A stretch of 11,415 nucleotides of DNA from Alphaproteobacteria bacterium. Lineage in GTDB: Bacteria > Pseudomonadota > Alphaproteobacteria > Rs-D84. The notes beneath the pieces were generated by a model. That model was not told where the DNA came from, made no database searches, and worked only from the letters and a program-made list of their open reading frames with translations. The position numbers and the translations under genes were made by a program. The stretch lies in the NCBI GenBank assembly GCA_016285415.1, contig JAEEQU010000029.1, positions 1 to 11,415 of the forward strand. Reading direction: 5' to 3'. Positions 1 through 5,065 of this stretch are shown piece by piece. The stretch's first letter is position 1, and every line of letters begins with the position of its first letter.

Positions 1-2
1 AC

Positions 3-1094
3 GATATGTTGGAAAGTGTTGATGGTTCTATGCGCCTTCCACGTGTGTGGGAAAGCAATTTGTCATTTGGCGCAAATACGCGCAGTGCACTGTATATGGG
101 CGATGTGTTGGGTGATTTACGTGTTCGTGATAATAACGAAAACACAATGAATATTGGTGATATGTCGTTCGCGTTGTCGCGTTCGGCGCGTGCATATAAC
201 GATAATATGGGCGGTTTGGATAATATGCGTGTTGGGTATTCATTGGGTAATTGGAAAATGTCCGCAGATTACCAGCGATATTTAACAGATAACGAATCGC
301 GGTTTACAGGGCTTGCCAATCCGATATTGTCGTTGGCATCAAATGCAACAACAACCGGTGTTGATTATAAACATGGTTCATGGACATTTGGTGCGCGCGC
401 ATTTTCGGGTGCGATAACTGACGAAGGGTTACTGGAAAATGATCCGACGATTTCATCGGTCATTGAACCAATGCGGTTGGGAACTATTGCCGGTGCGCAA
501 TCAGAATTTGGTTGGAACGGCGAAAATTTAGGATTCAAAACGGCAATTGGTTCGGCGCACGAAAATAACACAATATTGGGTGCGTATGCAACAGGTTTGC
601 TGGGTATCGGGGATGCGGATACAAAATACATAGATGTTGATGCATCGTGGAAATTTGGTGATATGTTGAAACTGCGTGCGCGTGCAACATTTGCCCAAAC
701 CACACCGAACATGGCGGCAAATGCAATTATTGATATGACGGAATTAAATTCAAATGCGTTTGCGTTGGGTGCAGATATCGGTAATATCAATTTAGGTATA
801 TCGTTGCCATTGGCGGTTACCAAGGGTGGTATCAAATATGATTATGCGAATTACGCGATTGTTGATGCGACCAGTGGTGGATATGATTTGGAAATTACCG
901 ATTATGGAACAAAGCATATTGATTTGGCACCGTCATCGCGCGAAGTTCGTTTGGATGCAACATATCGTCATAGTTTCGGACCGTTTACCGATGGCGCAAT
1001 TGGATTTATATATCGTATAAATCCGAATAACATCAAAGAATTTGGCAATGAATCCATATTCATGATGAAGATGTCGCATTCAATTGGAATTTAA
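3..1094 (+). CDS. Outer-membrane autotransporter-like protein, C-terminal part (5' partial)
   Basis: The reading frame is open to the left edge of the window (the codon before the first ATG at 6 is GAT), so this is the 3' end of a longer gene. About 363 codons are visible, ending in TAA at 1092. The protein alternates short amphipathic beta strands with Gly/Asn/Asp-rich turns throughout and has no hydrophobic helix, as expected of a transmembrane beta-barrel. The last ~50 residues carry the pattern SSREVRLDATYRHSF...YRINPNN...SIFMMKMSHSIGI. That resembles the end of alphaproteobacterial autotransporters with an S8 (subtilisin-like) protease passenger, where an arginine-led strand and an 'R.NP' segment precede the last strand. 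The final residue is Ile rather than the usual Phe. The passenger lies outside the window, so the protease assignment is inference; the outer-membrane barrel is fairly safe. Confidence 0.65.
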   Translation, partial: DMLESVDGSMRLPRVWESNLSFGANTRSALYMGDVLGDLRVRDNNENTMNIGDMSFALSRSARAYNDNMGGLDNMRVGYSLGNWKMSADYQRYLTDNESRFTGLANPILSLASNATTTGVDYKHGSWTFGARAFSGAITDEGLLENDPTISSVIEPMRLGTIAGAQSEFGWNGENLGFKTAIGSAHENNTILGAYATGLLGIGDADTKYIDVDASWKFGDMLKLRARATFAQTTPNMAANAIIDMTELNSNAFALGADIGNINLGISLPLAVTKGGIKYDYANYAIVDATSGGYDLEITDYGTKHIDLAPSSREVRLDATYRHSFGPFTDGAIGFIYRINPNNIKEFGNESIFMMKMSHSIGI

Positions 1095-1146
1095 TATCCT
1101 TGACTTGCAATTATTTCTATGTAAACATTGGGTCTGTTTGTTTAAC

Positions 1147-1151
1147 AGGGG
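1147..1151 (+). promoter_or_regulatory. Ribosome binding site deciding the start at 1159
   Basis: AGGGG lies 7 nt before the ATG at 1159. It supports this start over the longer open frame beginning at 1084. Confidence 0.6.
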
Positions 1152-1158
1152 TGTTATT

Positions 1159-1545
1159 ATGGGATTAACGAAGTATTTTTTATCTAAAACGGGTTTGTTC
1201 CCAAGATGGGAACCGCATGCCGAAGATGTTTTAAACGCGGCCAATTTGGTTTTTGAAATAAAAAATTTGCATAATAGCCATGGCAGATGGTTTTACTATG
1301 TTATTCCAGAAAGTTCTGATCCACGGCTTTTGGTGAAAATAACACGTTTGTTTCGTGCAAACGGTGTAATATTGCGCCCACATAGAAGTAAAAATTATAA
1401 ATCGCTGGTTTTGCGTGTGCCGGATCGTGAACAAAAGTTTATAAAAGATGTGATGACCGTTCGCCAAGACAGAACAAAATTCCAAGATATCTTGGCGAAA
1501 TATACCAATGCACACGCACCAAAACCAAAAGAAAATTCAAAATAA
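1159..1545 (+). CDS. Hypothetical protein, 128 aa
   Basis: The frame is open from 1084, overlapping the end of the previous gene. I place the start at the ATG at 1159 because AGGGG (1147-1151) lies 7 nt upstream and the 25 residues before it look untranslated. The product is basic and soluble, with no signal peptide or membrane segment. The middle (about residues 40-105) alternates strands and helices: GRWFYYVIPES, a helix around LLVKITRLFRANG, then KSLVLRVPDREQKFIKDVM. The C-terminal tail is Lys/Pro/Asn-rich and probably disordered. I do not recognise a family. A weak promoter candidate is TTGACT (1100-1105) with TAAACA 16 bp later. The gene ends just before a bidirectional terminator. It may be cotranscribed with the upstream barrel gene, 64 bp away, or have its own promoter. 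Confidence 0.75.
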   Translation: MGLTKYFLSKTGLFPRWEPHAEDVLNAANLVFEIKNLHNSHGRWFYYVIPESSDPRLLVKITRLFRANGVILRPHRSKNYKSLVLRVPDREQKFIKDVMTVRQDRTKFQDILAKYTNAHAPKPKENSK

Positions 1546-1556
1546 AAATAGTAATA

Positions 1557-1580
1557 AAAAAACGCCCGAAGGCGTTTTTT
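1557..1580. terminator. Bidirectional rho-independent terminator between convergent genes
   Basis: The stem AACGCC (1561-1566) pairs with GGCGTT (1571-1576) around the loop CGAA, and is extended by an A run on the left (1557-1560) and a T run on the right (1577-1581). On the minus strand the loop reads C(TTCG)G, the very stable UUCG tetraloop, followed by its own T-rich tract. It therefore serves both the plus-strand gene ending at 1545 and the minus-strand gene ending at 1586. Confidence 0.9.
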
Positions 1581-1585
1581 TATTT

Positions 1586-2824
1586 TTATGACAATTTGTG
1601 AATTACCAAACCACTGCGCAGTTTTGGTTCAAACCATGTTGTCTTGGGTGGCATAATGTTGCCAGTGTCCGCAATGTCAATAATTTGACGCATTGTAACC
1701 GGATACAGTGCAAATGCCGCGACCATTTCACCACTATCTACGCGTTTCTGTAATTCACCAAGTCCGCGAATACCGCCGACAAAGTCAATGCGTTTGCTGG
1801 TACGCAAATCGCCCAGATTCAATATTTTATCAAATACCAAATTGGACAGAACCGTAACATCCAAAACACCAATTGGGTCGTTGTCATTGTATGTGCCGGC
1901 CTTGGCGGTCAATGAATACCATTTACCACCCAAATACATGCCAAAGTTATGCAATTTGGTTGGTTTGTAAATTTCGGTGCCCATTTCCACAACATCAAAA
2001 GATTCAGATAATTTCGCCAAGAATTCTTCTGGGGTCAGACCGTTCAAATCTTTGACAACGCGGTTATAATCAATAACTTTCAATTGGCTTTCTGGGAAAA
2101 TCACAGCAAGGAAATAATTGTATTCTTCGTTTCCGGTGTGATTTGGATTTTGTTCACGTTTTTCGGCGCCAACGCGTGCCGCCGCCGCGGTGCGATGGTG
2201 TCCGTCGGCAACATACATTGCCGGAATATTTTTAAATATTTCAGTTATACGTGCGTTGATTGCATCATCACGGATCGCCCAGAATTTATGACCGAAACCA
2301 TCGGCGGCCACAAAGTCATATTCGGGTGCATTATTCTTTACAAAATTTTCAACGATTTCATTCATTTCGGCAACGTCTGGATATGCAAAGAACACTGGTT
2401 CAATGTTCGCGTTTTGGATGCGGACGTGAATCATACGATCGTCTTCTTTATCTTTACGTGTCAATTCGTGTTTTTTAATTTTGCCGGTCATATAATCGTC
2501 AACATTTGCCGCCGCGACCAAACCATATTGTGTACGGCCGTCCATTGTTTGCGCATAAATATAATACATTTCTTTATCGTCTTGGACCAACCAACCGCGG
2601 TCTTGCCACAGTTTGAAATTTTCAACGGCTTTGTCATAAACTGGCTGGCTGTGTTCATCGGCAATCGGGTCAAAATCAATTTCTGGTTTGATGATATGCA
2701 GTAATGATTTTTCACCGGCCTCGGCTTTGGCCTCTACGGAATTCAGAACGTCATATGGACGCGATGCGACTTCGGCCGCGATTTCTTTTGGTGGACGAAC
2801 CCCCGCAAATGGTTTTATTTTCAT
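1586..2824 (-). CDS. DUF1015 family protein, 412 aa
   Basis: This matches the DUF1015 family (COG4198/PF06245) over its full length. It begins MKIKPFAGVRPP, followed by RPYDV at 22-26. It also has KHELTRKDKEDDR at 118-130, YVADGHHRTAAAA at 204-216, DYNRVV at 252-257, FVGG at 348-351 and MPPKTTWFEPKLRSG at 391-405. The frame is open upstream to an ATG at 2872, but the start at 2824 is chosen because AGAAGGAG stands directly before it and the family's conserved IKPF N-terminus begins there. The His/Arg-rich GHHR motif is the likely active-site element. Relatives occur near serine-biosynthesis genes in some anaerobes and have been linked to ParB-like kinase folds, but I would not assign a reaction from this sequence. 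It is cytoplasmic, with no signal peptide. It lies 59 bp downstream of the amidase gene on the same strand with no terminator between, so cotranscription is plausible. Confidence 0.93.
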   Translation of the reverse strand: MKIKPFAGVRPPKEIAAEVASRPYDVLNSVEAKAEAGEKSLLHIIKPEIDFDPIADEHSQPVYDKAVENFKLWQDRGWLVQDDKEMYYIYAQTMDGRTQYGLVAAANVDDYMTGKIKKHELTRKDKEDDRMIHVRIQNANIEPVFFAYPDVAEMNEIVENFVKNNAPEYDFVAADGFGHKFWAIRDDAINARITEIFKNIPAMYVADGHHRTAAAARVGAEKREQNPNHTGNEEYNYFLAVIFPESQLKVIDYNRVVKDLNGLTPEEFLAKLSESFDVVEMGTEIYKPTKLHNFGMYLGGKWYSLTAKAGTYNDNDPIGVLDVTVLSNLVFDKILNLGDLRTSKRIDFVGGIRGLGELQKRVDSGEMVAAFALYPVTMRQIIDIADTGNIMPPKTTWFEPKLRSGLVIHKLS

Positions 2825-2829
2825 AACAT

Positions 2830-2837
2830 CTCCTTCT
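2830..2837 (-). promoter_or_regulatory. Ribosome binding site deciding the DUF1015 start
   Basis: On the minus strand AGAAGGAG precedes ATGTT and then the ATG at 2824. This Shine-Dalgarno sequence is far better than anything before the upstream ATG at 2872. Confidence 0.75.
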
Positions 2838-2883
2838 GTTAAACCGCATGGATTATAAACCCATTTTTTCAAAAGGCAAATAT

Positions 2884-3966
2884 TTATAAATCTATGGTGG
2901 CGGGCAAAATCGTTTCTTGTTGAACTGCGTCCAATGGGTGATATTGGAACGGAACCGTTACAAAGTTTATTTTGTTCATATCAATTCGGCGCAGGGTACG
3001 ATTATACATCGTGTGATAGTAAATGACTTTGTTCGTTATGTCGGTTGCAATTGTCCATTGGGTTGCCGATGGCATATCAAATGTCGCGGTTCCTGTCTTG
3101 AATGCGGTGCCAAATGGAACATCCACATTATTTAGTAAATGAAATGATTGCATCGCGGTATCAAAGCCGGTATCTTGTTGTATCGCATAGTTCTTGAAAA
3201 ATGCCATACGAACAAATCGCGATGGTGATGAAAAATCACCTGGCATGCCCATCAGGCCCGTTCCATGACTAAGCGACCGCAGTGGAATTGGTCCGAATTT
3301 TACGGGATTTTCGGTCCCCGAACGGATGTTGATATAATTATTCAGATTTGTTAAATGCCACGGCAACCCCGGCGAATTTGCAATTACCCCCAATGGGTTT
3401 TCATAAAAATGTGGAATGCCGTTTACGATTTCCAAAACCACCTGGTGCCCATTTGGTTCGGTGATACGCCAATGAACCGTTGATGCCGTCGGGTCTATGT
3501 TAATTATGTTAATTTTATCAATTGCTTCTTTGACCTCTGCGATGGTGGAAAATTGTGACAGTATCCATGATACAACCTGAAAATCCGCAAGCGAATTTGA
3601 TTTCATTGCCGGTGAATATGGTTGGTATTTGCCATAATCGGGAAAGTAGAATAGGGCGGCGGACAGACCTGCTTCGTTTGTGCCATCAACGACGAATTCG
3701 GGCTGTTGCATCCCCAAACCGACAAAACCATATTTCGCGGTGAACTTTGCACCACCGGTTTGACCGTTCGGTAATAATGATTGTGCGGTGTGTCCACGCG
3801 GAACAATGACATATATATTGTTCATTGTTGAACCCGACCAATCAACAGTGCGCGCAACAACCACCGAATTATCGCGGGCGGTCATCGTAATTCCGGTGCA
3901 TGCATTTGCATTATTCATTATAACTGTGCAAACGGCAGATAAAGATATAATAGACAGAAATTTCAT
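2884..3966 (-). CDS. Exported choloylglycine hydrolase family amidase (BSH / penicillin V acylase type), 360 aa
   Basis: An Ntn-hydrolase of the linear amide C-N hydrolase family, cleaving amides such as conjugated bile salts, penicillin V or acyl-homoserine lactones. Residues 1-22 form a signal peptide ending ANA, so signal peptidase would expose Cys23 as the N-terminal nucleophile. The family's catalytic set is present with correct spacing: Cys23, Arg39 (+16), Asp42 (+19), an Asn in DGTNEAGL (Asn97), Asn197 in the VIANSPGLPWHL block, and Arg250 in PGDFSSPSRFVR. The length matches the Gram-negative secreted branch (Bacteroides BSH, Pectobacterium and Agrobacterium PVA), which acts in the periplasm or outside the cell. 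The start ATG at 3966 follows AAAGGA on the minus strand. The substrate cannot be read from sequence; members of this branch vary in bile salt, penicillin V and quorum-signal activity. It is the first gene of a likely two-gene minus-strand unit with the DUF1015 gene. Confidence 0.93.
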   Translation of the reverse strand: MKFLSIISLSAVCTVIMNNANACTGITMTARDNSVVVARTVDWSGSTMNNIYVIVPRGHTAQSLLPNGQTGGAKFTAKYGFVGLGMQQPEFVVDGTNEAGLSAALFYFPDYGKYQPYSPAMKSNSLADFQVVSWILSQFSTIAEVKEAIDKINIINIDPTASTVHWRITEPNGHQVVLEIVNGIPHFYENPLGVIANSPGLPWHLTNLNNYINIRSGTENPVKFGPIPLRSLSHGTGLMGMPGDFSSPSRFVRMAFFKNYAIQQDTGFDTAMQSFHLLNNVDVPFGTAFKTGTATFDMPSATQWTIATDITNKVIYYHTMYNRTLRRIDMNKINFVTVPFQYHPLDAVQQETILPATIDL

Positions 3967-3995
3967 TTTTTGTTCCTTTGGTTTGGTTACTGAAA

Positions 3996-4024
3996 ATTAT
4001 ATTTATTTGTCGGGCGCGCGACCA
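3996..4024 (-). promoter_or_regulatory. Candidate promoter of the amidase gene
   Basis: On the minus strand a perfect TATAAT (4001-3996) lies 17 bp after a weak TGGTCG (4024-4019), placing transcription start about 20-25 nt before the ATG. A competing possibility uses TTGCAA (4064-4059) with TAAAAA (4040-4035) at 18 bp, which would share its palindromic -35 hexamer with the divergent tRNA promoter. Confidence 0.4.
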
Positions 4025-4058
4025 TAGGAACGAATTTTTATCGTAACGCATTTTTTAA

Positions 4059-4087
4059 TTGCAAAAGGCAATGGCGCGGTATATAAT
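4059..4087 (+). promoter_or_regulatory. Promoter of tRNA-Gln
   Basis: TTGCAA (4059-4064), a 17-bp spacer and a perfect TATAAT (4082-4087) end 11 nt before the first base of the tRNA. Transcription would start near 4094 with a leader of about 5 nt. Confidence 0.8.
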
Positions 4088-4098
4088 GCCGTCTGCCT

Positions 4099-4172
4099 TG
4101 GGGCATAGTTTAATGGTAGAACATCGGACTCTGACTCCGCTAGTATTGGTTCGAATCCAGTTGCCCCAACCA
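4099..4172 (+). tRNA. tRNA-Gln (anticodon CTG), CCA encoded
   Basis: A full cloverleaf can be drawn. The acceptor stem TGGGGCA (4099-4105) pairs with TGCCCCA (4162-4168), followed by A73 and an encoded CCA (4170-4172). The D arm is GTTT/GAAC around AATGGTA. The anticodon loop CTCTGAC gives CTG, reading CAG Gln codons. The variable loop is TAGT and the T arm is ATTGG-TTCGAAT-CCAGT. The weak U1-A72 pair suits tRNA-Gln. Oddities are an unpaired T27/C43 at the top of the anticodon stem and A73 rather than the G73 common in gammaproteobacterial tRNA-Gln. The tRNA has its own strong promoter and a terminator just downstream. Its 3' end is the unit repeated further on. Confidence 0.93.
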
Positions 4173-4175
4173 AGA
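4152..4175 (+). repeat. tRNA 3'-end direct repeat, copy 1 (inside tRNA-Gln)
   Basis: These 24 bases, from the T loop through the CCA end plus 3 bases, are repeated exactly at 4337-4360. The segment from TTGCCC through AAATTCAAAC just after the tRNA is also matched, with two single-base gaps, at 4962-4983. Duplication of a tRNA 3' end is the usual mark of a site-specific integration site. Confidence 0.85.
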
Positions 4176-4180
4176 AATTC

Positions 4181-4206
4181 AAACACCCGAATGGGTGTTT
4201 TAATTT
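4181..4206 (+). terminator. Rho-independent terminator after tRNA-Gln
   Basis: The 8-bp stem AAACACCC (4181-4188) pairs with GGGTGTTT (4193-4200) around GAAT, followed by TAATTTTT. It lies 8 nt after the tRNA CCA end. Confidence 0.88.
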
Positions 4207-4233
4207 TTGGTTTTGGGTCGGATGGTTGAATCA

Positions 4234-4332
4234 TTTGCAACGAACGTTGCAAAAGGTTCGAAACCAAGTAGATTTGCGAAGCACCGCGCCCGCAAATCGT
4301 TACGGGTTGCGCGCAGTGTCGGCAAAGCCGAC
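4234..4332. repeat. Cluster of strong inverted repeats (hairpins)
   Basis: Three main perfect stems follow each other. TTTGCAACG (4234-4242) pairs with CGTTGCAAA (4245-4253) over a 2-nt gap. GATTTGCG (4271-4278) pairs with CGCAAATC (4291-4298). GTCGGC (4318-4323) pairs with GCCGAC (4327-4332) over AAA. Between the first two sits GGTTCGAAACC (4255-4265), which resembles a tRNA T arm. Only 4 bases separate the last stem from the tRNA 3'-end copy. None is followed by a T run, so they are not terminators. They could be a mobile palindromic repeat, a recombination target or part of a structured RNA; the sequence alone does not decide. Confidence 0.6.
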
Positions 4333-4336
4333 CGAG

Positions 4337-4360
4337 CGAATCCAGTTGCCCCAACCAAGA
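4337..4360 (+). repeat. tRNA 3'-end direct repeat, copy 2 (exact)
   Basis: All 24 bases are identical to 4152-4175 of the tRNA-Gln gene, including TTGCCCCAACCAAGA, with the start of the two copies 185 bp apart. No acceptor 5' strand, D arm or anticodon arm precedes it, so it is not a second tRNA gene. It is followed at once by a terminator, as the original tRNA end probably was. Confidence 0.9.
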
Positions 4361-4368
4361 TAGACAAC

Positions 4369-4395
4369 CCCGCCGATAAAGGCGGGTTTTATTTT
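4369..4395 (+). terminator. Rho-independent terminator after the tRNA 3'-end copy
   Basis: CCCGCC (4369-4374) pairs with GGCGGG (4381-4386) around GATAAA and is followed by TTTTATTTTG. This may be the original tRNA-Gln terminator displaced by an insertion. Confidence 0.85.
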
Positions 4396-4415
4396 GTTTG
4401 GTAATAGTTTCATAG

Positions 4416-4465
4416 AGTTCGAAAGTTGGAAATAAAAAAGTGACGATTTACGCCACTTTCGAACT
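4416..4465. repeat. Inverted repeat enclosing a terminator
   Basis: AGTTCGAAAGT (4416-4426) is the perfect reverse complement of ACTTTCGAACT (4455-4465). The inner arm shares its CACTTT bases with the terminator stem at 4437-4459, so the long stem and the terminator hairpin exclude each other. Confidence 0.75.
4431..4459 (-). terminator. Terminator of the small minus-strand gene
   Basis: Read on the minus strand, AAAGTGGCG (4459-4451) pairs with CGTCACTTT (4445-4437), with one internal mismatch, around TAAAT. A TTTTTTATT tract follows. It lies 24 bp past the TAG stop at 4483. Confidence 0.8.
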
Positions 4466-4482
4466 TACAACTAGGAACTCCG

Positions 4483-4833
4483 CTATTTATGTGAATTTTT
4501 ATATTTGTTTACGTTTTCTATAATTTGGGTGTAATCTTTAGAAAAAGCTTCATCTGTCATTGGGTATTCATAAACAAATTTTGTAAGTTTTCCATTTTCA
4601 TAAATTCTACATCCATATAAGAAACTGTAATTACTTCTAGCGATGGCATCAATTTTTGCTTCTATCCGTTTTTGATTAAATTTATATTCATCAGAAGGCA
4701 CAAAGCGTAAAATATACCCTTTAGTGTTGTGGTCAACACACTGTAATCTCTTATATGTTATATAATTATTTAAAATAGCAACCAAGCTCAATAGCACACA
4801 AACACAAGCACAAAGTTTAATTATATTTTTCAT
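4483..4833 (-). CDS. Small membrane-anchored or exported protein of unknown function, 116 aa
   Basis: The protein begins MKNIIKLCACVCVLLSLVAIL. Two lysines precede a hydrophobic run at about residues 7-21, which is either a signal anchor or a signal peptide without a clear cleavage site. The remaining ~90 residues are polar and Lys/Tyr-rich, so the protein probably faces the periplasm from the inner membrane. A tail around YPMTDEAFSKDYTQIIENVNKY looks helical. Cysteines outside the anchor occur at C32 and about C75 and could form a disulphide. I do not recognise a family. AAAGGA stands 10 nt before the ATG, a good promoter lies about 30 bp upstream of the start and a terminator follows, so it is its own transcription unit. 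Its AT-rich codon use resembles the 622-codon gene next door and differs from the flanking regions, which fits joint acquisition. Confidence 0.75.
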   Translation of the reverse strand: MKNIIKLCACVCVLLSLVAILNNYITYKRLQCVDHNTKGYILRFVPSDEYKFNQKRIEAKIDAIARSNYSFLYGCRIYENGKLTKFVYEYPMTDEAFSKDYTQIIENVNKYKNSHK

Positions 4834-4861
4834 ATCAAAATTTCCTTTTTATTACACTATA

Positions 4862-4890
4862 ACTATATTTCAATATGCGTTATATTTCAA
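4862..4890 (-). promoter_or_regulatory. Promoter of the small minus-strand gene
   Basis: On the minus strand TTGAAA (4890-4885), a 17-bp spacer and TATAGT (4867-4862) lie 28 bp before the ATG at 4833. Both elements are close to the sigma-70 consensus. Confidence 0.7.
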
Positions 4891-4893
4891 TAT
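4864..4893. repeat. 13-bp direct repeat over the promoter
   Basis: TATATTTCAATAT occurs at 4864-4876 and again, identically, at 4881-4893, with a 17-bp period. One copy covers the -10 region and the other the -35 region of the promoter above. Beside it lies the palindrome AATATTTAAATATT (4889-4902). This arrangement could be an operator pair, although AT-rich sequence makes chance repeats more likely. Confidence 0.55.
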
Positions 4894-4984
4894 TTAAATA
4901 TTTTTTTGCTTCATCAATATCTCGTCCAATCTCCGCCAATTCTGTTTGCGAATTGCACAGATTGCCCAACCAAAAATTCAAACG
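4880..4984 (-). pseudogene. 34-codon open fragment, possible remnant of a gene 3' end
   Basis: On the minus strand an open frame runs from a TAG at 4987-4985 to a TAA at 4882-4880. It encodes a protein-like, amphipathic acidic stretch including LAEIGRDIDEAKKYLNIEI. There is no ATG; a TTG at 4981 would be the only start, without a good ribosome site. Its upstream end coincides with the third tRNA 3'-end-like copy, as though the gene had been cut there. Its last codons overlap the promoter of the small minus-strand gene. It could equally be a chance frame. Confidence 0.25.
4949..4983 (+). repeat. tRNA 3'-end repeat, copy 3 (imperfect)
   Basis: TTGCCCAACCAAAAATTCAAAC (4962-4983) matches TTGCCCCAACCA and the nine or so bases after the tRNA (4162-4185) with only two single-base deletions. 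CGAATT upstream (4949) loosely matches the T-loop part CGAATC. Unlike copy 2, it shares the sequence downstream of the CCA with copy 1, so copies 1 and 3 could be the two ends of one element of about 0.8 kb. Confidence 0.6.
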
Positions 4985-5016
4985 CTAAAAATTTGATTTT
5001 AGAAAATCGCGATAAA

Positions 5017-5046
5017 TTGGTATTTCCAAACTGGTTATGGTATAAT
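5017..5046 (+). promoter_or_regulatory. Promoter of the 622-codon gene (extended -10)
   Basis: A perfect TATAAT (5041-5046) is preceded by TGG, giving an extended -10 element, and TTGGTA (5017-5022) lies 18 bp upstream. Transcription should start near 5053, immediately before the AGGAA ribosome site (5054-5058). The leader would be only about 13 nt. Confidence 0.7.
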
Positions 5047-5065
5047 GGCATACAGGAAATAGATA

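Larger units (their letters stand above)
4173..4482. other. 310-bp gene-free region: terminators, hairpins and tRNA 3'-end copy
   Basis: There is no convincing gene here. In order it holds the tRNA terminator (4181-4206), a run of three strong hairpins (4234-4332), an exact copy of the tRNA 3' end (4337-4360), a second plus-strand terminator (4369-4395) and a minus-strand terminator nested in an inverted repeat (4416-4465). The layout reads like an integration scar. A small element would have placed its own tRNA 3' end and terminator behind the gene, pushing the original 3' end with its terminator downstream. Open frames crossing this stretch translate to basic or tRNA-derived strings and are not supported. 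Confidence 0.6.

Noticed and set aside
365..835. 156-codon minus-strand open frame
   Set aside because: It is antisense to the outer-membrane barrel gene, and its Pro/Ala/Asn-rich translation mirrors the Gly/Asn-rich barrel codons.
2084..2704. 206-codon plus-strand open frame
   Set aside because: It lies entirely antisense to the DUF1015 gene, whose family match is clear along its whole length; the antisense translation has no recognisable motif.
3898..3966. Lipoprotein signal peptide on the amidase, with Cys23 as lipidation site
   Set aside because: The residues before Cys are ANA, which suits signal peptidase I and not a lipobox, and Cys23 has the exact spacing to Arg39 and Asp42 expected of the catalytic nucleophile.
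4055..4354. Open frame of 99 codons on the minus strand across the tRNA
   Set aside because: Its middle (GWGNWIRTNTSGVRVRCST) is simply the reverse strand of tRNA-Gln translated, a well-known false-gene pattern, and it has no ribosome site.
4207..4404. Open frame of 65 codons on the plus strand through the hairpin cluster
   Set aside because: The Arg/Lys/Ala-rich translation comes from palindromes and the tRNA 3'-end copy, and the frame runs through a terminator; no ribosome site is present.
4864..4902. CRISPR-like array from the short repeats
   Set aside because: Only two 13-bp AT-rich copies with a 4-bp gap exist, far below any array structure, and no cas-like genes are present.
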